Assembly: GCA_001603115.1 (NCBI GenBank)
Contig: LVBG01000010.1
Coordinates: 61,717 to 125,716, forward strand
Reading direction: 5' to 3'
Origin: Spirochaetales bacterium Spiro_05
Lineage (GTDB): Bacteria > Spirochaetota > Spirochaetia > Sphaerochaetales > Sphaerochaetaceae
Length of the DNA stretch: 64,000 nt
The translations under genes and the position numbers were made by a program. Position 1 is the stretch's first letter. Every line of letters begins with the position of its first letter. Below, one piece after another: positions 16,876-25,607 of this stretch. The notes below the pieces were generated by a model. That model was not told the DNA's origin. It did no database searches and saw nothing but the letters and a program-made list of their open reading frames with translations.

Positions 16876-17883
16876 TTACGCTTGTTCGCGCAGGTGATTG
16901 GCCATGCGGGCAGCCATCTTCACTGCGTTCTCAAACGCACTTGTCTTCACTATACCCTTTCCTGCAATATCATAGGCAGTGCCATGGGCACACGTTACGA
17001 TCGGAGCGGGGAGCCCTCCGGCAATCGTTATGCCTTCATCAAAACCACGCAGCTTGAGGGCAATCTGTCCCTGGTCATGGTACATCGTCACCACCCCGTC
17101 GAACTCTCCGCGGAAAGCCTTGATGAAGGTGATGTCACTGGGATAAGGGCCACTGGCATCAATACCCATTTCCTGTGCTTTTGCAATGGCCGGTTCGATT
17201 ACATCAATCTCCTCACGACCACACAGTCCGTGCTCCCCGGCATGGGGATTCAATGCAGCAAGAGCAAGCCTTGGCTTTGCGATGCCGCTACTCTTCAAGC
17301 TGGTGTTGGCAAGACGGACAGCACGCAGGATCCGATCAACAGTCAAATTCTGGCTGACCTCACTGATGGGGATGTGGCTGGTGGTTCGAGTGGTCCACAA
17401 GTCCCCTACCACGTTGATCTCCCCAAAGGGTTCTGTGTGGTTGAAGAGCTGTGCAAGATAGTGGTGCTCACTCTCGACCTTGCATCCTGCTTCCTTCATG
17501 CCCGCCTTGTTCAGGGGTGCAAAACAGAAACCGTCAATCTTTTTTGCCATGTAGAGCTCAGTACAGAGCTTCAGTCCGTCAAGGTTTGCCTTGCCGGCTT
17601 CATAGGTCAACTCTCCGAAGGGAACGTTCGCAGGATCCTGATTCTTCTGGTCAAGGACGACCAAATCGCCACTCCAATCAGCCTGGTCAAGATCGGAAAC
17701 AACCTGCAGTGGTACGGAGGAACCGATTACGCTGAAGGCACGCTGAAGCAGACGTACGTCAGAGATGATGACCGGCGTGCAGTACGCGTCAAAGAAATTC
17801 TGGACTGCAAGCTTTGCAACAATCTCCGGACCGACTCCAGCTCCGTCCCCGAGCATAATTCCCAATACAGGCTTCTTGTTCAT
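16876..17883 (-). CDS. PdxA-family 4-phospho-hydroxyacid dehydrogenase (PdxA2-like)
   Basis: A 335-residue NAD-dependent, metal-using dehydrogenase. Family landmarks: GIMLGDGAGVGPEIVAKL, VESEHHYLAQLF, LALAALNPHAGEHGLCGREE, MYHDQGQIALKLRGFDEG and CAHGTAYDIAGKG. Classical PdxA oxidises 4-phosphohydroxythreonine in vitamin B6 synthesis; PdxA2-type enzymes oxidise 4-phospho-D-threonate or -erythronate to a keto acid that loses CO2 to give dihydroxyacetone phosphate. Being first in a sigma-54 operon with an acid transporter strongly favours the catabolic role. The DUF1537 kinase that usually supplies the phosphorylated acid is not in this window. Confidence 0.85.
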   Translation of the reverse strand: MNKKPVLGIMLGDGAGVGPEIVAKLAVQNFFDAYCTPVIISDVRLLQRAFSVIGSSVPLQVVSDLDQADWSGDLVVLDQKNQDPANVPFGELTYEAGKANLDGLKLCTELYMAKKIDGFCFAPLNKAGMKEAGCKVESEHHYLAQLFNHTEPFGEINVVGDLWTTRTTSHIPISEVSQNLTVDRILRAVRLANTSLKSSGIAKPRLALAALNPHAGEHGLCGREEIDVIEPAIAKAQEMGIDASGPYPSDITFIKAFRGEFDGVVTMYHDQGQIALKLRGFDEGITIAGGLPAPIVTCAHGTAYDIAGKGIVKTSAFENAVKMAARMANHLREQA

Positions 17884-17944
17884 GCATGACTCCCTTCAAT
17901 GTCTCTAGCAGATACCCAAGACGGTATCCATCAGGAAAGAGGAT

Positions 17945-17960
17945 AGCAACATGCGTGCCA
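17945..17960 (-). promoter_or_regulatory. Sigma-54 (-24/-12) promoter of the pdxA-tctBAC operon
   Basis: On the minus strand TGGCACGCATGTTGCT matches the sigma-54 consensus TGGCAC-N5-TTGCW exactly at both boxes. It lies about 62 bases before the PdxA-like start codon and is followed by no other gene, and the activator gene lies directly upstream. Confidence 0.85.
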
Positions 17961-17971
17961 ACTTTGTTTCT

Positions 17972-18011
17972 ATTGTATACAATCTATTGTTTTTACTTTT
18001 TTTGTATACAA
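17972..18011. promoter_or_regulatory. Two TTGTATACAA operators upstream of the sigma-54 promoter
   Basis: ATTGTATACAAT (17972-17983) and TTGTATACAA (18002-18011) are perfect palindromes 30 bases apart centre to centre, just upstream of the -24 box. They match boxes around the GntR gene at 9424, so that repressor probably also acts here. Confidence 0.6.
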
Positions 18012-18085
18012 GCATCTCTCTACTCTTGCACTAGATAGCAAAAAATTCATAGAAAATTCTAAAATTTTTGCTACTTTTTTCCAAA

Positions 18086-18141
18086 TGTTTCAATGTTTCA
18101 TTTTCTTTGTTTCATGTTTCATTTGAAACTTATTTGAAACA
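18086..18141. promoter_or_regulatory. Cluster of TGTTTCA repeats, probable activator (enhancer) sites
   Basis: Four direct TGTTTCA copies (18086-18092, 18094-18100, 18108-18114, 18115-18121) and two inverted TGAAAC copies (18124-18129, 18135-18140) form a 56-bp block immediately after the activator gene. The block is about 125 bases upstream of the sigma-54 promoter, a usual distance for enhancer-binding proteins. Confidence 0.65.
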
Positions 18142-20022
18142 TCAATGCATAAATTGTGCAAATTTCCGCCAAAGCGTGGTTCTACTCACCCCAACTTGGC
18201 GTGCAAACGACTCCCGACTCAACCCACTTTGCAGATACTGCTGATAGAGCTCCTCATCCGAGTATGAGTTCTTGATCTTCATGGGCTTAGTGCTTGGTTC
18301 CTCGTCAAGCTGCAGGCTGGTAGAACCGATGTCCAATAACTCAATCTCTTTGACTGTCACCACATCACTGGTATGAAGGATGGCAAGACGTTCTGCAGCA
18401 TTGCGCAATTCACGGATATTCCCAGGCCAGGAGAACCGTGTAAGCTCAGCTACCGCCTCTTCGGTGATGTACGGCTCGCTTAGTCCGTGACGATTGCAGT
18501 ACTGCTGCACAAAGTGCTTGAAAATGATGCCTATATCCTCAACGCGTTCCCGCAAGGGCACAAGCAAGAGGCTCAACAGGCTGATACGGTAGAAAAGATC
18601 GAGACGGAACTTACCCTCCTTCACCTTCTCCAGGATGTTGTTGTTTGCCGCGCTGATCACTCTGACATCGACAGGAACCACCATGTCCGCCCCGATCTTG
18701 CGAACCTCGCGCTCTTGCAATACCCGCAGCAGTTTAGCCTGCACAACGATGGGCATCTCTGCAATCTCGTCAAGGAAGATGGTCCCCTTGTGGGCCAGTT
18801 CAAAGAGTCCGCTCTTGCCCCCTTTGCTTGCTCCGGTGAAGGCTCCTTCGGTATAGCCGAACAGTTCGCTCTCCAGAAGCTGTTCAGGAAGTGCTGCACA
18901 GTTCACCGCTACAAAGGGCTCCTTTGCCCGCGAAGAGGCGTTGTGGATGGACTGTGCGAAGAGCTCCTTGCCCGTACCTGTCTCACCGAGAAGCAAAACT
19001 GCACCTGGAACCTGGCTGAATCGCTTTGCCTTCTCCACCAAGCTCACCATGTGGGCATTCTGAGTTACGATATCGGAGAAGCTGTAGCGAGCCACCAGAC
19101 CCTTGCGGTTCAATTCGGTACGGATCTTGTGCTCGGTCTGCCTGATAGCCTCAGCATTCTGGAATGTGTAGAGAAACCCAAAGGTCTCCTCATCAACCCT
19201 GATCGGCTGGTGTGTGACCAGGAATTGCTGGCCGTTAATACCAACCAGCTCATCTTTTTGTTTACCCTCCCGCATGACCTCAGCCCAACGACTGGAAAAA
19301 TAGACCTGTTCCATGGGCAAGCCTTCCAAGGGGCTTTTGCCGAAGAGGTTCTCCGCCTGCCGATTGCCTGCAATGATCTTTCCATTGCTGTCGATGGCCA
19401 GAAGGGCGTAAGTCGCGTTGTTGAGCAGCGTCAAGAGCAGGTTTCCCCTCGTCTGTGCCCGGTCGAGTGAACGGGCTGCAGCAACGGCTTCGGCCACCGC
19501 GTGCACCACTGCCTGATAGCCAGTCTTGATATGGACGAACTTCAGGCCCCGCTCTTCACAAAGCCTGCACATGGTCAGGCCACCGACAAAAACCGTGCAA
19601 CCGGCTCGGGTCAGCTGCTCAACTCCTGTCCTGACGTCATTCTGGTCGGTTACCTGAAAAACTGAGACAGGACATCCGACGAGAGATGATATTGTCTCCT
19701 GGTCACACAGATGCTCGTGGGTGATGATACCGATATGTACAGAGCTTTCTCTCTCCTTCGCTTGGGCCAAGGCATCGAGAAGGTCGGCACTGCTCATGGC
19801 TATCGGGACAACATGGACGGTTTTCTTTTGTTCAGCAATTGCGTAGGCGGTAATGCCTCTGGCTATGATGATGTCAGCCTGCAGCGGCTCGATCACCTGG
19901 GGGTCTGATCCATAGATGTGGGTGGTGCTGACCGAGATGTCCTCAAGCTCATAGCTCTGGACAACCTGCTCAAAGGCCTGTTGCAGCTCATGGTATGGTA
20001 TGACTATCAGAATCTTGATCAT
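18142..20022 (-). CDS. Sigma-54-dependent activator with PrpR-type sensor domain
   Basis: A 626-residue enhancer-binding protein. About residues 1-175 match the PrpR N-terminal effector domain ([34 protein letters not shown]); a PAS domain follows (about 195-300). The AAA+ core (about 315-545) has Walker A GETGTGKE, the sigma-54 contact motif [21 protein letters not shown] and [10 protein letters not shown] Fis-like helix-turn-helix closes the protein ([20 protein letters not shown]). The ATG at 20022 follows GGGAG; an upstream start adds residues unlike the family. It lies directly upstream of the sigma-54 operon it should activate, and senses a small carboxylate or its CoA/phosphate derivative. 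Confidence 0.93.
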   Translation of the reverse strand: MIKILIVIPYHELQQAFEQVVQSYELEDISVSTTHIYGSDPQVIEPLQADIIIARGITAYAIAEQKKTVHVVPIAMSSADLLDALAQAKERESSVHIGIITHEHLCDQETISSLVGCPVSVFQVTDQNDVRTGVEQLTRAGCTVFVGGLTMCRLCEERGLKFVHIKTGYQAVVHAVAEAVAAARSLDRAQTRGNLLLTLLNNATYALLAIDSNGKIIAGNRQAENLFGKSPLEGLPMEQVYFSSRWAEVMREGKQKDELVGINGQQFLVTHQPIRVDEETFGFLYTFQNAEAIRQTEHKIRTELNRKGLVARYSFSDIVTQNAHMVSLVEKAKRFSQVPGAVLLLGETGTGKELFAQSIHNASSRAKEPFVAVNCAALPEQLLESELFGYTEGAFTGASKGGKSGLFELAHKGTIFLDEIAEMPIVVQAKLLRVLQEREVRKIGADMVVPVDVRVISAANNNILEKVKEGKFRLDLFYRISLLSLLLVPLRERVEDIGIIFKHFVQQYCNRHGLSEPYITEEAVAELTRFSWPGNIRELRNAAERLAILHTSDVVTVKEIELLDIGSTSLQLDEEPSTKPMKIKNSYSDEELYQQYLQSGLSRESFARQVGVSRTTLWRKFAQFMH

Positions 20023-20049
20023 GCTACACTCCCGACTCAGTGTAGCATG
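20020..20049. repeat. Perfect inverted repeat over the activator start codon
   Basis: CATGCTACACT (20020-20030) and AGTGTAGCATG (20039-20049) are perfect 11-base arms around an 8-base centre. The arms include the start codon of the sigma-54 activator, and its GGGAG ribosome site lies mainly in the loop. It could be a DNA operator for autoregulation or an RNA hairpin that limits translation. Confidence 0.65.
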
Positions 20050-20095
20050 AACCAAAGCCCTTTACAAAGCTCACTGCTACTTGCTATTGTCGGCT

Positions 20096-20623
20096 ATGAC
20101 TGCAGCACAATTCTTCCAATATCTCCTCCTTTTCCTTCTGATCGGTTTCACCGCGCTGAATTTCTACGCCCTCACCGTAGGCAGAAAGAAAAAGAAGCTG
20201 GCACATGCAAACTATAAGCAGACCCTCCGCCTTTTGGAGCAGAGGGCCTTCGAAAAAATGCAAGAGCACAAAGTGCACTTCGATGAGAAGCAGGGGTACA
20301 TGAATGACCTGAGCGAAGGAATCCTCTTGACCTTCGATACGAAGAAAAAGATGGTTGGCATAACGCTCAAGGATGCTTTTTACCTCTTTGCTTATGCAGA
20401 TTTTGTCTCCTGCAAGCAGACCTATGAGACAGTTGAGAACAACAAGCTCGCAAACATCTCAGTGGAGATTGAGACAAAAGACAGCATCATCACCCTCCTC
20501 TTCGGCTCGAAGAGCTGGAAAGCCACTTCCTATCTTGGAAAGTTCCTGCTCTCCGATACCAAGGAGTTCTGCACCCTGCTTGAAAGCCGCTGCCTGGGTA
20601 AGGAGCTGAGCCAACTTACGTAG
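20096..20623 (+). CDS. Uncharacterised membrane-anchored protein
   Basis: A 175-residue protein with one N-terminal membrane segment (FFQYLLLFLLIGFTALNFYAL) followed by a lysine-rich stretch (GRKKKKLAH) and a mixed alpha/beta cytoplasmic part of about 140 residues. I recognise no domain. The ATG at 20096 is preferred to an upstream TTG. Its last codons overlap the convergent mscS gene by eight bases. It is divergent from the sigma-54 activator, with only 73 bases between them, so the 20020-20049 inverted repeat could affect both. Confidence 0.65.
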   Translation: MTAAQFFQYLLLFLLIGFTALNFYALTVGRKKKKLAHANYKQTLRLLEQRAFEKMQEHKVHFDEKQGYMNDLSEGILLTFDTKKKMVGITLKDAFYLFAYADFVSCKQTYETVENNKLANISVEIETKDSIITLLFGSKSWKATSYLGKFLLSDTKEFCTLLESRCLGKELSQLT

Positions 20624-21503
20624 ATGCCGGCTGGTCGATGATATGCAGGTCGAGCTGGTTGAAGGGGACGGTAAGCCCAACTTCTGCAAGGCGGTCGCAA
20701 ATCTCTCCCTGGAAACGCCAGTATACTTTCCAGTAGTCGGCTGGCTTGGTCCAGGGGCGAACCACAAAATCGACGGAGGAAGCGGAAAGCTTGTTTACTT
20801 CCACCACCGGTACGGGCTCGGGGAGAATCTCCTCATACCCGCTGAGAATCTTCCTGACAGTATCCTTGACAAGCTGCACGTCAGAACCGTAGGCAACGCT
20901 GACAGAGAGTTCAACACGCCTGCGCTCAATGTTGGAGTAATTGACGATGGGACTGCCCCATACCAGTTTGTTTGACATCGTGATCTTCTTGTTGTCAGGG
21001 GTGGAGAGCGTCACACAGACCATGTCCATGTCGGTAACTGTACCACTGAAAGAACCGGAGTCGATGAAATCACCAATCCTGAAGGGGGCGTTGATGACAA
21101 TCATGACACCGCTGAGCAGGTTGCCGATGGTCTCCTGGAACGCAAAGCCAAGGATGACACCGGTAATTCCCAAGCCGGCCAGGACAGGACCCATATCCAA
21201 GCCAAGGTGCTGAAGAAATGCGATGATAAGAAAGATCCACCCGATGATGTTCACCAACTGGAGGATGAAACGGGCCATCAGGTTATTGATCTTCTTCGAG
21301 CGGCCCAAAGCACGCTTGAGGATGCGAGAGACCCACATGATGAGTATTTTTCCCACCAGAACAATGAGCAATCCGGTTACCACGGATATAAGAAAGGAGA
21401 CAGGACCAAGTTGGGTCCAACTGTCGATTCGTGTCATGAGCTGCCCGAAAAATGAGTCGGTGGGAACGACTTCAGCGTTCAAAGCCATAAGCGCTGTAAT
21501 CAT
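20616..21503 (-). CDS. Small-conductance mechanosensitive channel (MscS family)
   Basis: A 295-residue protein. Three membrane segments fill the first 140 residues; the third matches the MscS pore helix (LAGLGITGVILGFAFQETIGNLLSGVMIV), and a beta domain follows (GDFIDSGSFSGTVTDMDMVCVTLSTPDNKKITMSNKLVWG). The family opens under membrane tension to release osmolytes. The length is that of E. coli MscS. The ATG at 21503 is favoured by AAGGA upstream; another in-frame ATG lies three codons earlier. Confidence 0.93.
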   Translation of the reverse strand: MITALMALNAEVVPTDSFFGQLMTRIDSWTQLGPVSFLISVVTGLLIVLVGKILIMWVSRILKRALGRSKKINNLMARFILQLVNIIGWIFLIIAFLQHLGLDMGPVLAGLGITGVILGFAFQETIGNLLSGVMIVINAPFRIGDFIDSGSFSGTVTDMDMVCVTLSTPDNKKITMSNKLVWGSPIVNYSNIERRRVELSVSVAYGSDVQLVKDTVRKILSGYEEILPEPVPVVEVNKLSASSVDFVVRPWTKPADYWKVYWRFQGEICDRLAEVGLTVPFNQLDLHIIDQPAST

Positions 21504-21552
21504 AGAGTACATCCTTATTACGAGTTATCCTAAAACACTACCACCAGACCAT

Positions 21553-21592
21553 GAAAAAGGCAAGGATAGGAAAATATCCCTTCCTTGCCTCT
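21553..21592 (-). terminator. Intrinsic terminator of htpG
   Basis: On the minus strand AGGCAAGGAAGGG, a short loop, CCTATCCTTGCCT, then TTTTTC, located 24 bases after the htpG stop. Confidence 0.8.
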
Positions 21593-21614
21593 CCTGTATG
21601 TACTGATAAAATGG

Positions 21615-23498
21615 TTACTTAGAGAGCAAACTGTGCAGTTTCTTGGCGAAAGCAACCGGATCCTTGGGCATGACGCCTTCGGCGAGAAGCGCCTGATCCA
21701 GCAGGACCGAACACATCTCTTCCAGGTACTCCTTATCCTCAGCTGCCTCAATCTTCTTGACCATCGGATCGTCCACATTGATTTCCAGAATGGGTTTCAC
21801 TTCCTCGAAATCAGACTGTCCCATGCTCTTGAGGATCTGTTGCATCTGCACCGATGGATCATTCTCATCCACCACCACCACGGCTGGGGAATCAGAAAGG
21901 CGTGAGGAGACAACAACATCCTTAACCTTGTCGCCCAAGGCCTTCTTGATCTTCTTTACCAAGGATTTGGCTTCCTTTGTCTTTTCCTTGTCCCCCTCTT
22001 CCTTCAGATCATCGACAGCACTGCTCTTGTTGATGGCTTTCAGGGGAATTTCCTTGTAGGTGCCGATCGAGCCGACTACGATATCATCGATATCATCGCT
22101 CATGACCAGGACCTCAAAGCCCTTCTTGCGGTATGCCTCGAGCAAGGGGCTGGCTTTCAAGGTTGCTTCCTTGCCACCGGTGATGTAGTAGATGGACTTC
22201 TGCTCACCTCTCATCCGCTCCTTGTAGGAAGCAAGACTTACATAGCCTTCCTCGGAGGAGGACTTGAAGCGAACCAGGTCCAACAGTGCATCGCGATTTG
22301 CATAGTCGGAGTAGAGCCCTTCCTTCAAGGGTCGGTTGAACTGCTCGATGAACTTGGTGTACAGCTCTGGATTCTGGTCGCTGATCTTCTGGAACTCGCC
22401 CAAAAGCTTCTTCACCGAAGCGGTGCGGATGGCACTCATGACACGGTTCTGCTGCAAGATTTCGCGGCTGACGTTCAGCGGGAGATCCTCACTGTCGATG
22501 ACACCACGGACAAAACGCAGATAGGAGGGCAAAAGCTCCTTGTCATCATCGGTGATATATACGCGCTTCACATAGAGCTTCACCCCAGGCTTGTAGTCGG
22601 CATAATACATGTCGAACGGAGCCTTGGAGGGGATATAGAAGAGGGTGATGTACTCGGTTGCACCCTCTGCACGTGTATGGATATAGAAGAGGGGATCCTC
22701 GCTGTCGTAGCTCGATTGCTTGTAGAATTCCTTGTACTGATCATCGGTGAGCTCGCTCTTGCTGCGTCTCCACAAGGCGGAAGAGCTGTTGATCTGCTCA
22801 ACCTTGTGCTCTACCTTCTTCTCTGCCTTGCCATCCTTGTCCTTCTTCTTATCATCGTAGGAAGTCTGGTCATAGGAGAGGAAGATCGGATACGCGATGT
22901 GGTCACTGTACTTCTTCACCAGCTGCTCAATCTGCCAGCGGTTGGCATACTCGTTGCCTTCCTCGTTCAGATAGAGGGTGATAGAGGTTCCTGCGCTGTC
23001 GCGCTCAGATTCCTCGAGCGTGTAGCTGCCCTTTCCGGTGCTGCTCCACTTCCAGGCTTGCTCTTCGCCCGCCTTGCGGCTCACCACCTCGACCTTCTGG
23101 GCAACCATGAAGGCACTGTAGAAGCCGACACCGAACTGACCGATGAGGTTGCTGTCCTTCTTCTGCTCCTCGGTAAGCGATGCAAGGAACTTCTTGGTGC
23201 CGCTCGATGCGATGGTCCCGAGGTTGTCGCTCAGGTCATCGTGGCTCATGCCAAGCCCGTTGTCACTGATGGTGAGGGTACGAGTCTCACCCTCCTCGGT
23301 GAAGGAGATGTCGATGCGAGGCTCAAAGGAGTGACCCTTGAGCTTCTCATCGGTAAGGGTGAGATACTTGAGCTTGTCCAGAGCATCTGAAGAGTTTGAT
23401 ACCAACTCGCGAAGGAAGATTTCCTTGTGTGAATAGAGCGAGTGGATGATAAGCTGAAGCAGCTCTGATACTTCAGTCTTGAACTTTTTCTGTTCCAT
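21615..23498 (-). CDS. htpG: Hsp90-family chaperone HtpG
   Basis: A 627-residue cytosolic chaperone of normal length. It begins MEQKKFKTEVSELLQLIIHSLYSHKEIFLRELVSNSSDAL. GHKL-ATPase motifs are all present: the Glu-Asn-Asp set in ELVSNSSDALDKL, DNGLGMS, and GQFGVGFYSAFMVA. The middle domain holds the ATP-contacting arginine region (LPLNVSREILQQNR). A lysine/glutamate-rich linker (about residues 230-250) separates the domains. The GGAGG site is 12 bases before this ATG, an unusually long spacing; a nearer ATG is in another frame. Confidence 0.95.
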   Translation of the reverse strand: MEQKKFKTEVSELLQLIIHSLYSHKEIFLRELVSNSSDALDKLKYLTLTDEKLKGHSFEPRIDISFTEEGETRTLTISDNGLGMSHDDLSDNLGTIASSGTKKFLASLTEEQKKDSNLIGQFGVGFYSAFMVAQKVEVVSRKAGEEQAWKWSSTGKGSYTLEESERDSAGTSITLYLNEEGNEYANRWQIEQLVKKYSDHIAYPIFLSYDQTSYDDKKKDKDGKAEKKVEHKVEQINSSSALWRRSKSELTDDQYKEFYKQSSYDSEDPLFYIHTRAEGATEYITLFYIPSKAPFDMYYADYKPGVKLYVKRVYITDDDKELLPSYLRFVRGVIDSEDLPLNVSREILQQNRVMSAIRTASVKKLLGEFQKISDQNPELYTKFIEQFNRPLKEGLYSDYANRDALLDLVRFKSSSEEGYVSLASYKERMRGEQKSIYYITGGKEATLKASPLLEAYRKKGFEVLVMSDDIDDIVVGSIGTYKEIPLKAINKSSAVDDLKEEGDKEKTKEAKSLVKKIKKALGDKVKDVVVSSRLSDSPAVVVVDENDPSVQMQQILKSMGQSDFEEVKPILEINVDDPMVKKIEAAEDKEYLEEMCSVLLDQALLAEGVMPKDPVAFAKKLHSLLSK

Positions 23499-23601
23499 GA
23501 TAGATTCATACCTCCAAAAGGATATACGCAAACATACTGATTTTTCCTCCCAACGGCAATTGTTCCTTAACAAAAAGACGCGCTTAGGCTATGCTTCAGC
23601 C

Positions 23602-24735
23602 ATGAGGTTTTCCCAGCCAACTGCAGCGCGTCAGATCAACAGACTGCGCGTTCTGAATCTTGTCCTTGCAGAAGGACAACTCAGTCGTGCCGATATCGCC
23701 CGCATTCTTGCCTTGAACAAGCCCTCCACCAGCGAGATTGTCGAGCAACTGCTCTCCGAGAACCTTCTGGAAGAGCAAGGAAAGACCATCACAAGCAATG
23801 GAAGGAGACCCACAGCGCTCACCCTGAACAGCACAGCTGCCTTGGTTCTGGGAGTCGATCTTGGAGCTCTCACCACCAGCTTCTCCCTGTCAGACCTGAA
23901 GGGAAACATTCTTCGCTTTGAGCGGCTCCCCAATCCTTTCCAACCCTCTCCCAAAGAGCATGGGCAGCAGATCATCAGAACCTGCATGAAAATGGTGAAG
24001 CTGGCAAAGAATCCTGTTTCAGGCATTGTGGTATCGGTACCTGGCATCATCGGTGAGGATCAGCAGACCCTGCTCTCCCATGACTACTGGCCTTGGAAGG
24101 ATGTTCCCTTGGCGAAAGCCATCGAGGTAAACACTAAGATACCAACCATCTTGGTAAACAATGTCGAAGCGATGGTAATCGCCGAACGGTGGTTTGCTTC
24201 CGAGAGAGAACACTCTTTCTTCTTCGTAAACTGGGCCGAACATATCAATGCGGCCATGGTCGATGGGACTACCATCAAAACCCAAGGCAGTCGCTTCGGG
24301 CATCTTCCTTTGGCCAGCACAGGCCTGTGCAGATGCGGCAACATCGGCTGCCTTGAGACAATGGCCAGCGGCTGGGCGCTCAGCGACAAGCATGAGGGAG
24401 TGGCGGTGAAGCAACTTGCCCAGAGTACTGATAAGCAGGTAGCCGAAGATTTGCGATCAGCTTGCCAGGCGATGGCCATGGCCTTGATTGCAGCAAGCTC
24501 AATCACTGGATGCAAGAAGATCATCCTAGCAGGAGGGCTGTCCAACCTCGATGACGCTTACTTTGGCATTGTGCAATCCTTCTTCAAGGAACATGCACAT
24601 CACCAGCTTTCGCATGTCAGCATTGTCCGCTCAGCCCTGGCGGACAAAAGTGCAATGCTTGGCAGTGTTGCGGTAGCTCTGGATAGATGGGTATTTCAGC
24701 GCACGCTACTGGAAACGATGAGTAAGTTGCAATAA
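23602..24735 (+). CDS. ROK-family transcriptional regulator (NagC/XylR type)
   Basis: A 377-residue protein with an N-terminal winged helix (LSRADIARILALNKPSTSEIVEQLLSENLL, about residues 25-55) and a ROK sugar-kinase-like domain (GVDLGALTTSFSL; GLCRCGNIGCLETMASG with the zinc motif CxCGxxGCxE). It is a repressor type that binds a sugar or sugar phosphate. No sugar gene is adjacent: htpG is divergent and a candidate small RNA converges on its end, so the target must be elsewhere or be htpG. There is only a weak ribosome site before the ATG. Confidence 0.88.
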   Translation: MRFSQPTAARQINRLRVLNLVLAEGQLSRADIARILALNKPSTSEIVEQLLSENLLEEQGKTITSNGRRPTALTLNSTAALVLGVDLGALTTSFSLSDLKGNILRFERLPNPFQPSPKEHGQQIIRTCMKMVKLAKNPVSGIVVSVPGIIGEDQQTLLSHDYWPWKDVPLAKAIEVNTKIPTILVNNVEAMVIAERWFASEREHSFFFVNWAEHINAAMVDGTTIKTQGSRFGHLPLASTGLCRCGNIGCLETMASGWALSDKHEGVAVKQLAQSTDKQVAEDLRSACQAMAMALIAASSITGCKKIILAGGLSNLDDAYFGIVQSFFKEHAHHQLSHVSIVRSALADKSAMLGSVAVALDRWVFQRTLLETMSKLQ

Positions 24736-24847
24736 AAACCGCTACCCGAAACCGGATAGCGGCAACCTCCTTGAGAACTCTGAGACTCCTCTCTCAGAGC
24801 ATGAACCCACCCGCTGGAAACATTCGGACTGGATTCGAGCAACGACA
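24734..24847 (-). ncRNA. Candidate small RNA of about 114 nt
   Basis: On the minus strand TTTACA (24877-24882), 17 bases, AATAAT (24854-24859) make a good promoter, and the transcript would end at a strong terminator (stem CCGCTA/TAGCGG with inner CCGG pairs at 24739-24762, then TTTTTA). In between are a possible stem GAATCC/GGGTTC, and a perfect hairpin CTCTGAGA-GAGGAG-TCTCAGAG whose loop is GAGGAG, plus AAGGAGG shortly after. No open reading frame is evident. I could not match it to 6S, SRP, tmRNA or a riboswitch. It may instead be the 3' end of the adjacent minus-strand mRNA. Confidence 0.4.
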
Positions 24848-24957
24848 CTCATGATTATTGCATGCTTTCATCGCTCTGTAAAACATTTATTTCATTATTT
24901 TTCCAATAATCACCGACATTACCCAAATGGTATATTAACACTGTCTGGGCAATGTAT

Positions 24958-25482
24958 TCAGCTTCCTTCGGTATAATTAATTGTGAACGATCCCGCATAG
25001 GTTCCTGCAGTAAAGACATCATCGGCACGCTTATTCAATTTCACCGTCAATTTTCCAATGGGGACATCTGTCTGTGCACCGGGAAGAAAGGTCGTGTTGA
25101 AGGTATTGCCGTTCTCTACCCGGGTCATCAGGCTTTCTGAAGCCAATTCCAAACTTGTGGAGAGTGTGTTCACTTCGTCCATGGCCAAGTTGCCAACCTC
25201 AAAGATCAATCGGCCAGCTGTGTGGCGAGGAAGATGTGCAGAATACTTGAAGTAGAGAGAACGACTAACCTCCCACTCCTCCAGATTGGGGAACTCAAAG
25301 CTCAGCAAGGCATCTTCTCTGCTCAACTCCTCTCCTTCCTCATTGAATACCGCTATCCGAAGATCCTTGGCCTCAATTTGTCCAACCAGATAGACGGTAG
25401 CAGCAGGAAACGGAGATTCTCCTGCTGAAAGAGGGATCATCAATCCCAAGAGGATAAGTAGGATACCCAGTAACTTTTTCAT
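24958..25482 (-). CDS. Small exported protein of unknown function
   Basis: A 174-residue protein with a clear signal peptide (MKKLLGILLILLGLMIPLSAG). The mature part is predicted to be rich in beta strands with alternating hydrophobic residues and ends GTYAGSFTINYTEGS, a pattern of final strands seen in secreted beta-sandwich proteins such as the spore-coat-U/fimbrial group. No cysteine is present. It is first of three adjacent minus-strand genes for similar exported proteins, each with its own terminator or gap. Start at 25482 follows GGAG; function unknown. Confidence 0.65.
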   Translation of the reverse strand: MKKLLGILLILLGLMIPLSAGESPFPAATVYLVGQIEAKDLRIAVFNEEGEELSREDALLSFEFPNLEEWEVSRSLYFKYSAHLPRHTAGRLIFEVGNLAMDEVNTLSTSLELASESLMTRVENGNTFNTTFLPGAQTDVPIGKLTVKLNKRADDVFTAGTYAGSFTINYTEGS

Positions 25483-25552
25483 TCGCAACTCCACACTCTA
25501 CGAGACTGACTATATCCTAGCAGGATAAGAAACAACAGAAAAGAGGTAAGAT

Positions 25553-25582
25553 AAGAAAAGCTGTGCAGTCTCCTGCACAGCC
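25553..25582 (-). terminator. Intrinsic terminator after the 25608-26168 gene
   Basis: On the minus strand GCTGTGCAG-GAGA-CTGCACAGC followed by TTTTCTT: a 9-bp perfect stem. Confidence 0.85.
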
Positions 25583-25607
25583 AAACTCTACACACTTGAA
25601 AGGGTAA

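Noticed and set aside
16876..17883. Vitamin B6 biosynthesis pdxA
   Set aside because: Operon with an acid transporter, sigma-54 control and a catabolic GntR site favour a catabolic PdxA2-type role; no other B6 genes nearby.
24734..24847. Identity as 6S RNA, SRP RNA, tmRNA, tRNA or a known riboswitch
   Set aside because: Conserved loops of these RNAs are not present; a TCGAATCC string looks tRNA-like but no acceptor or anticodon arm can be built.
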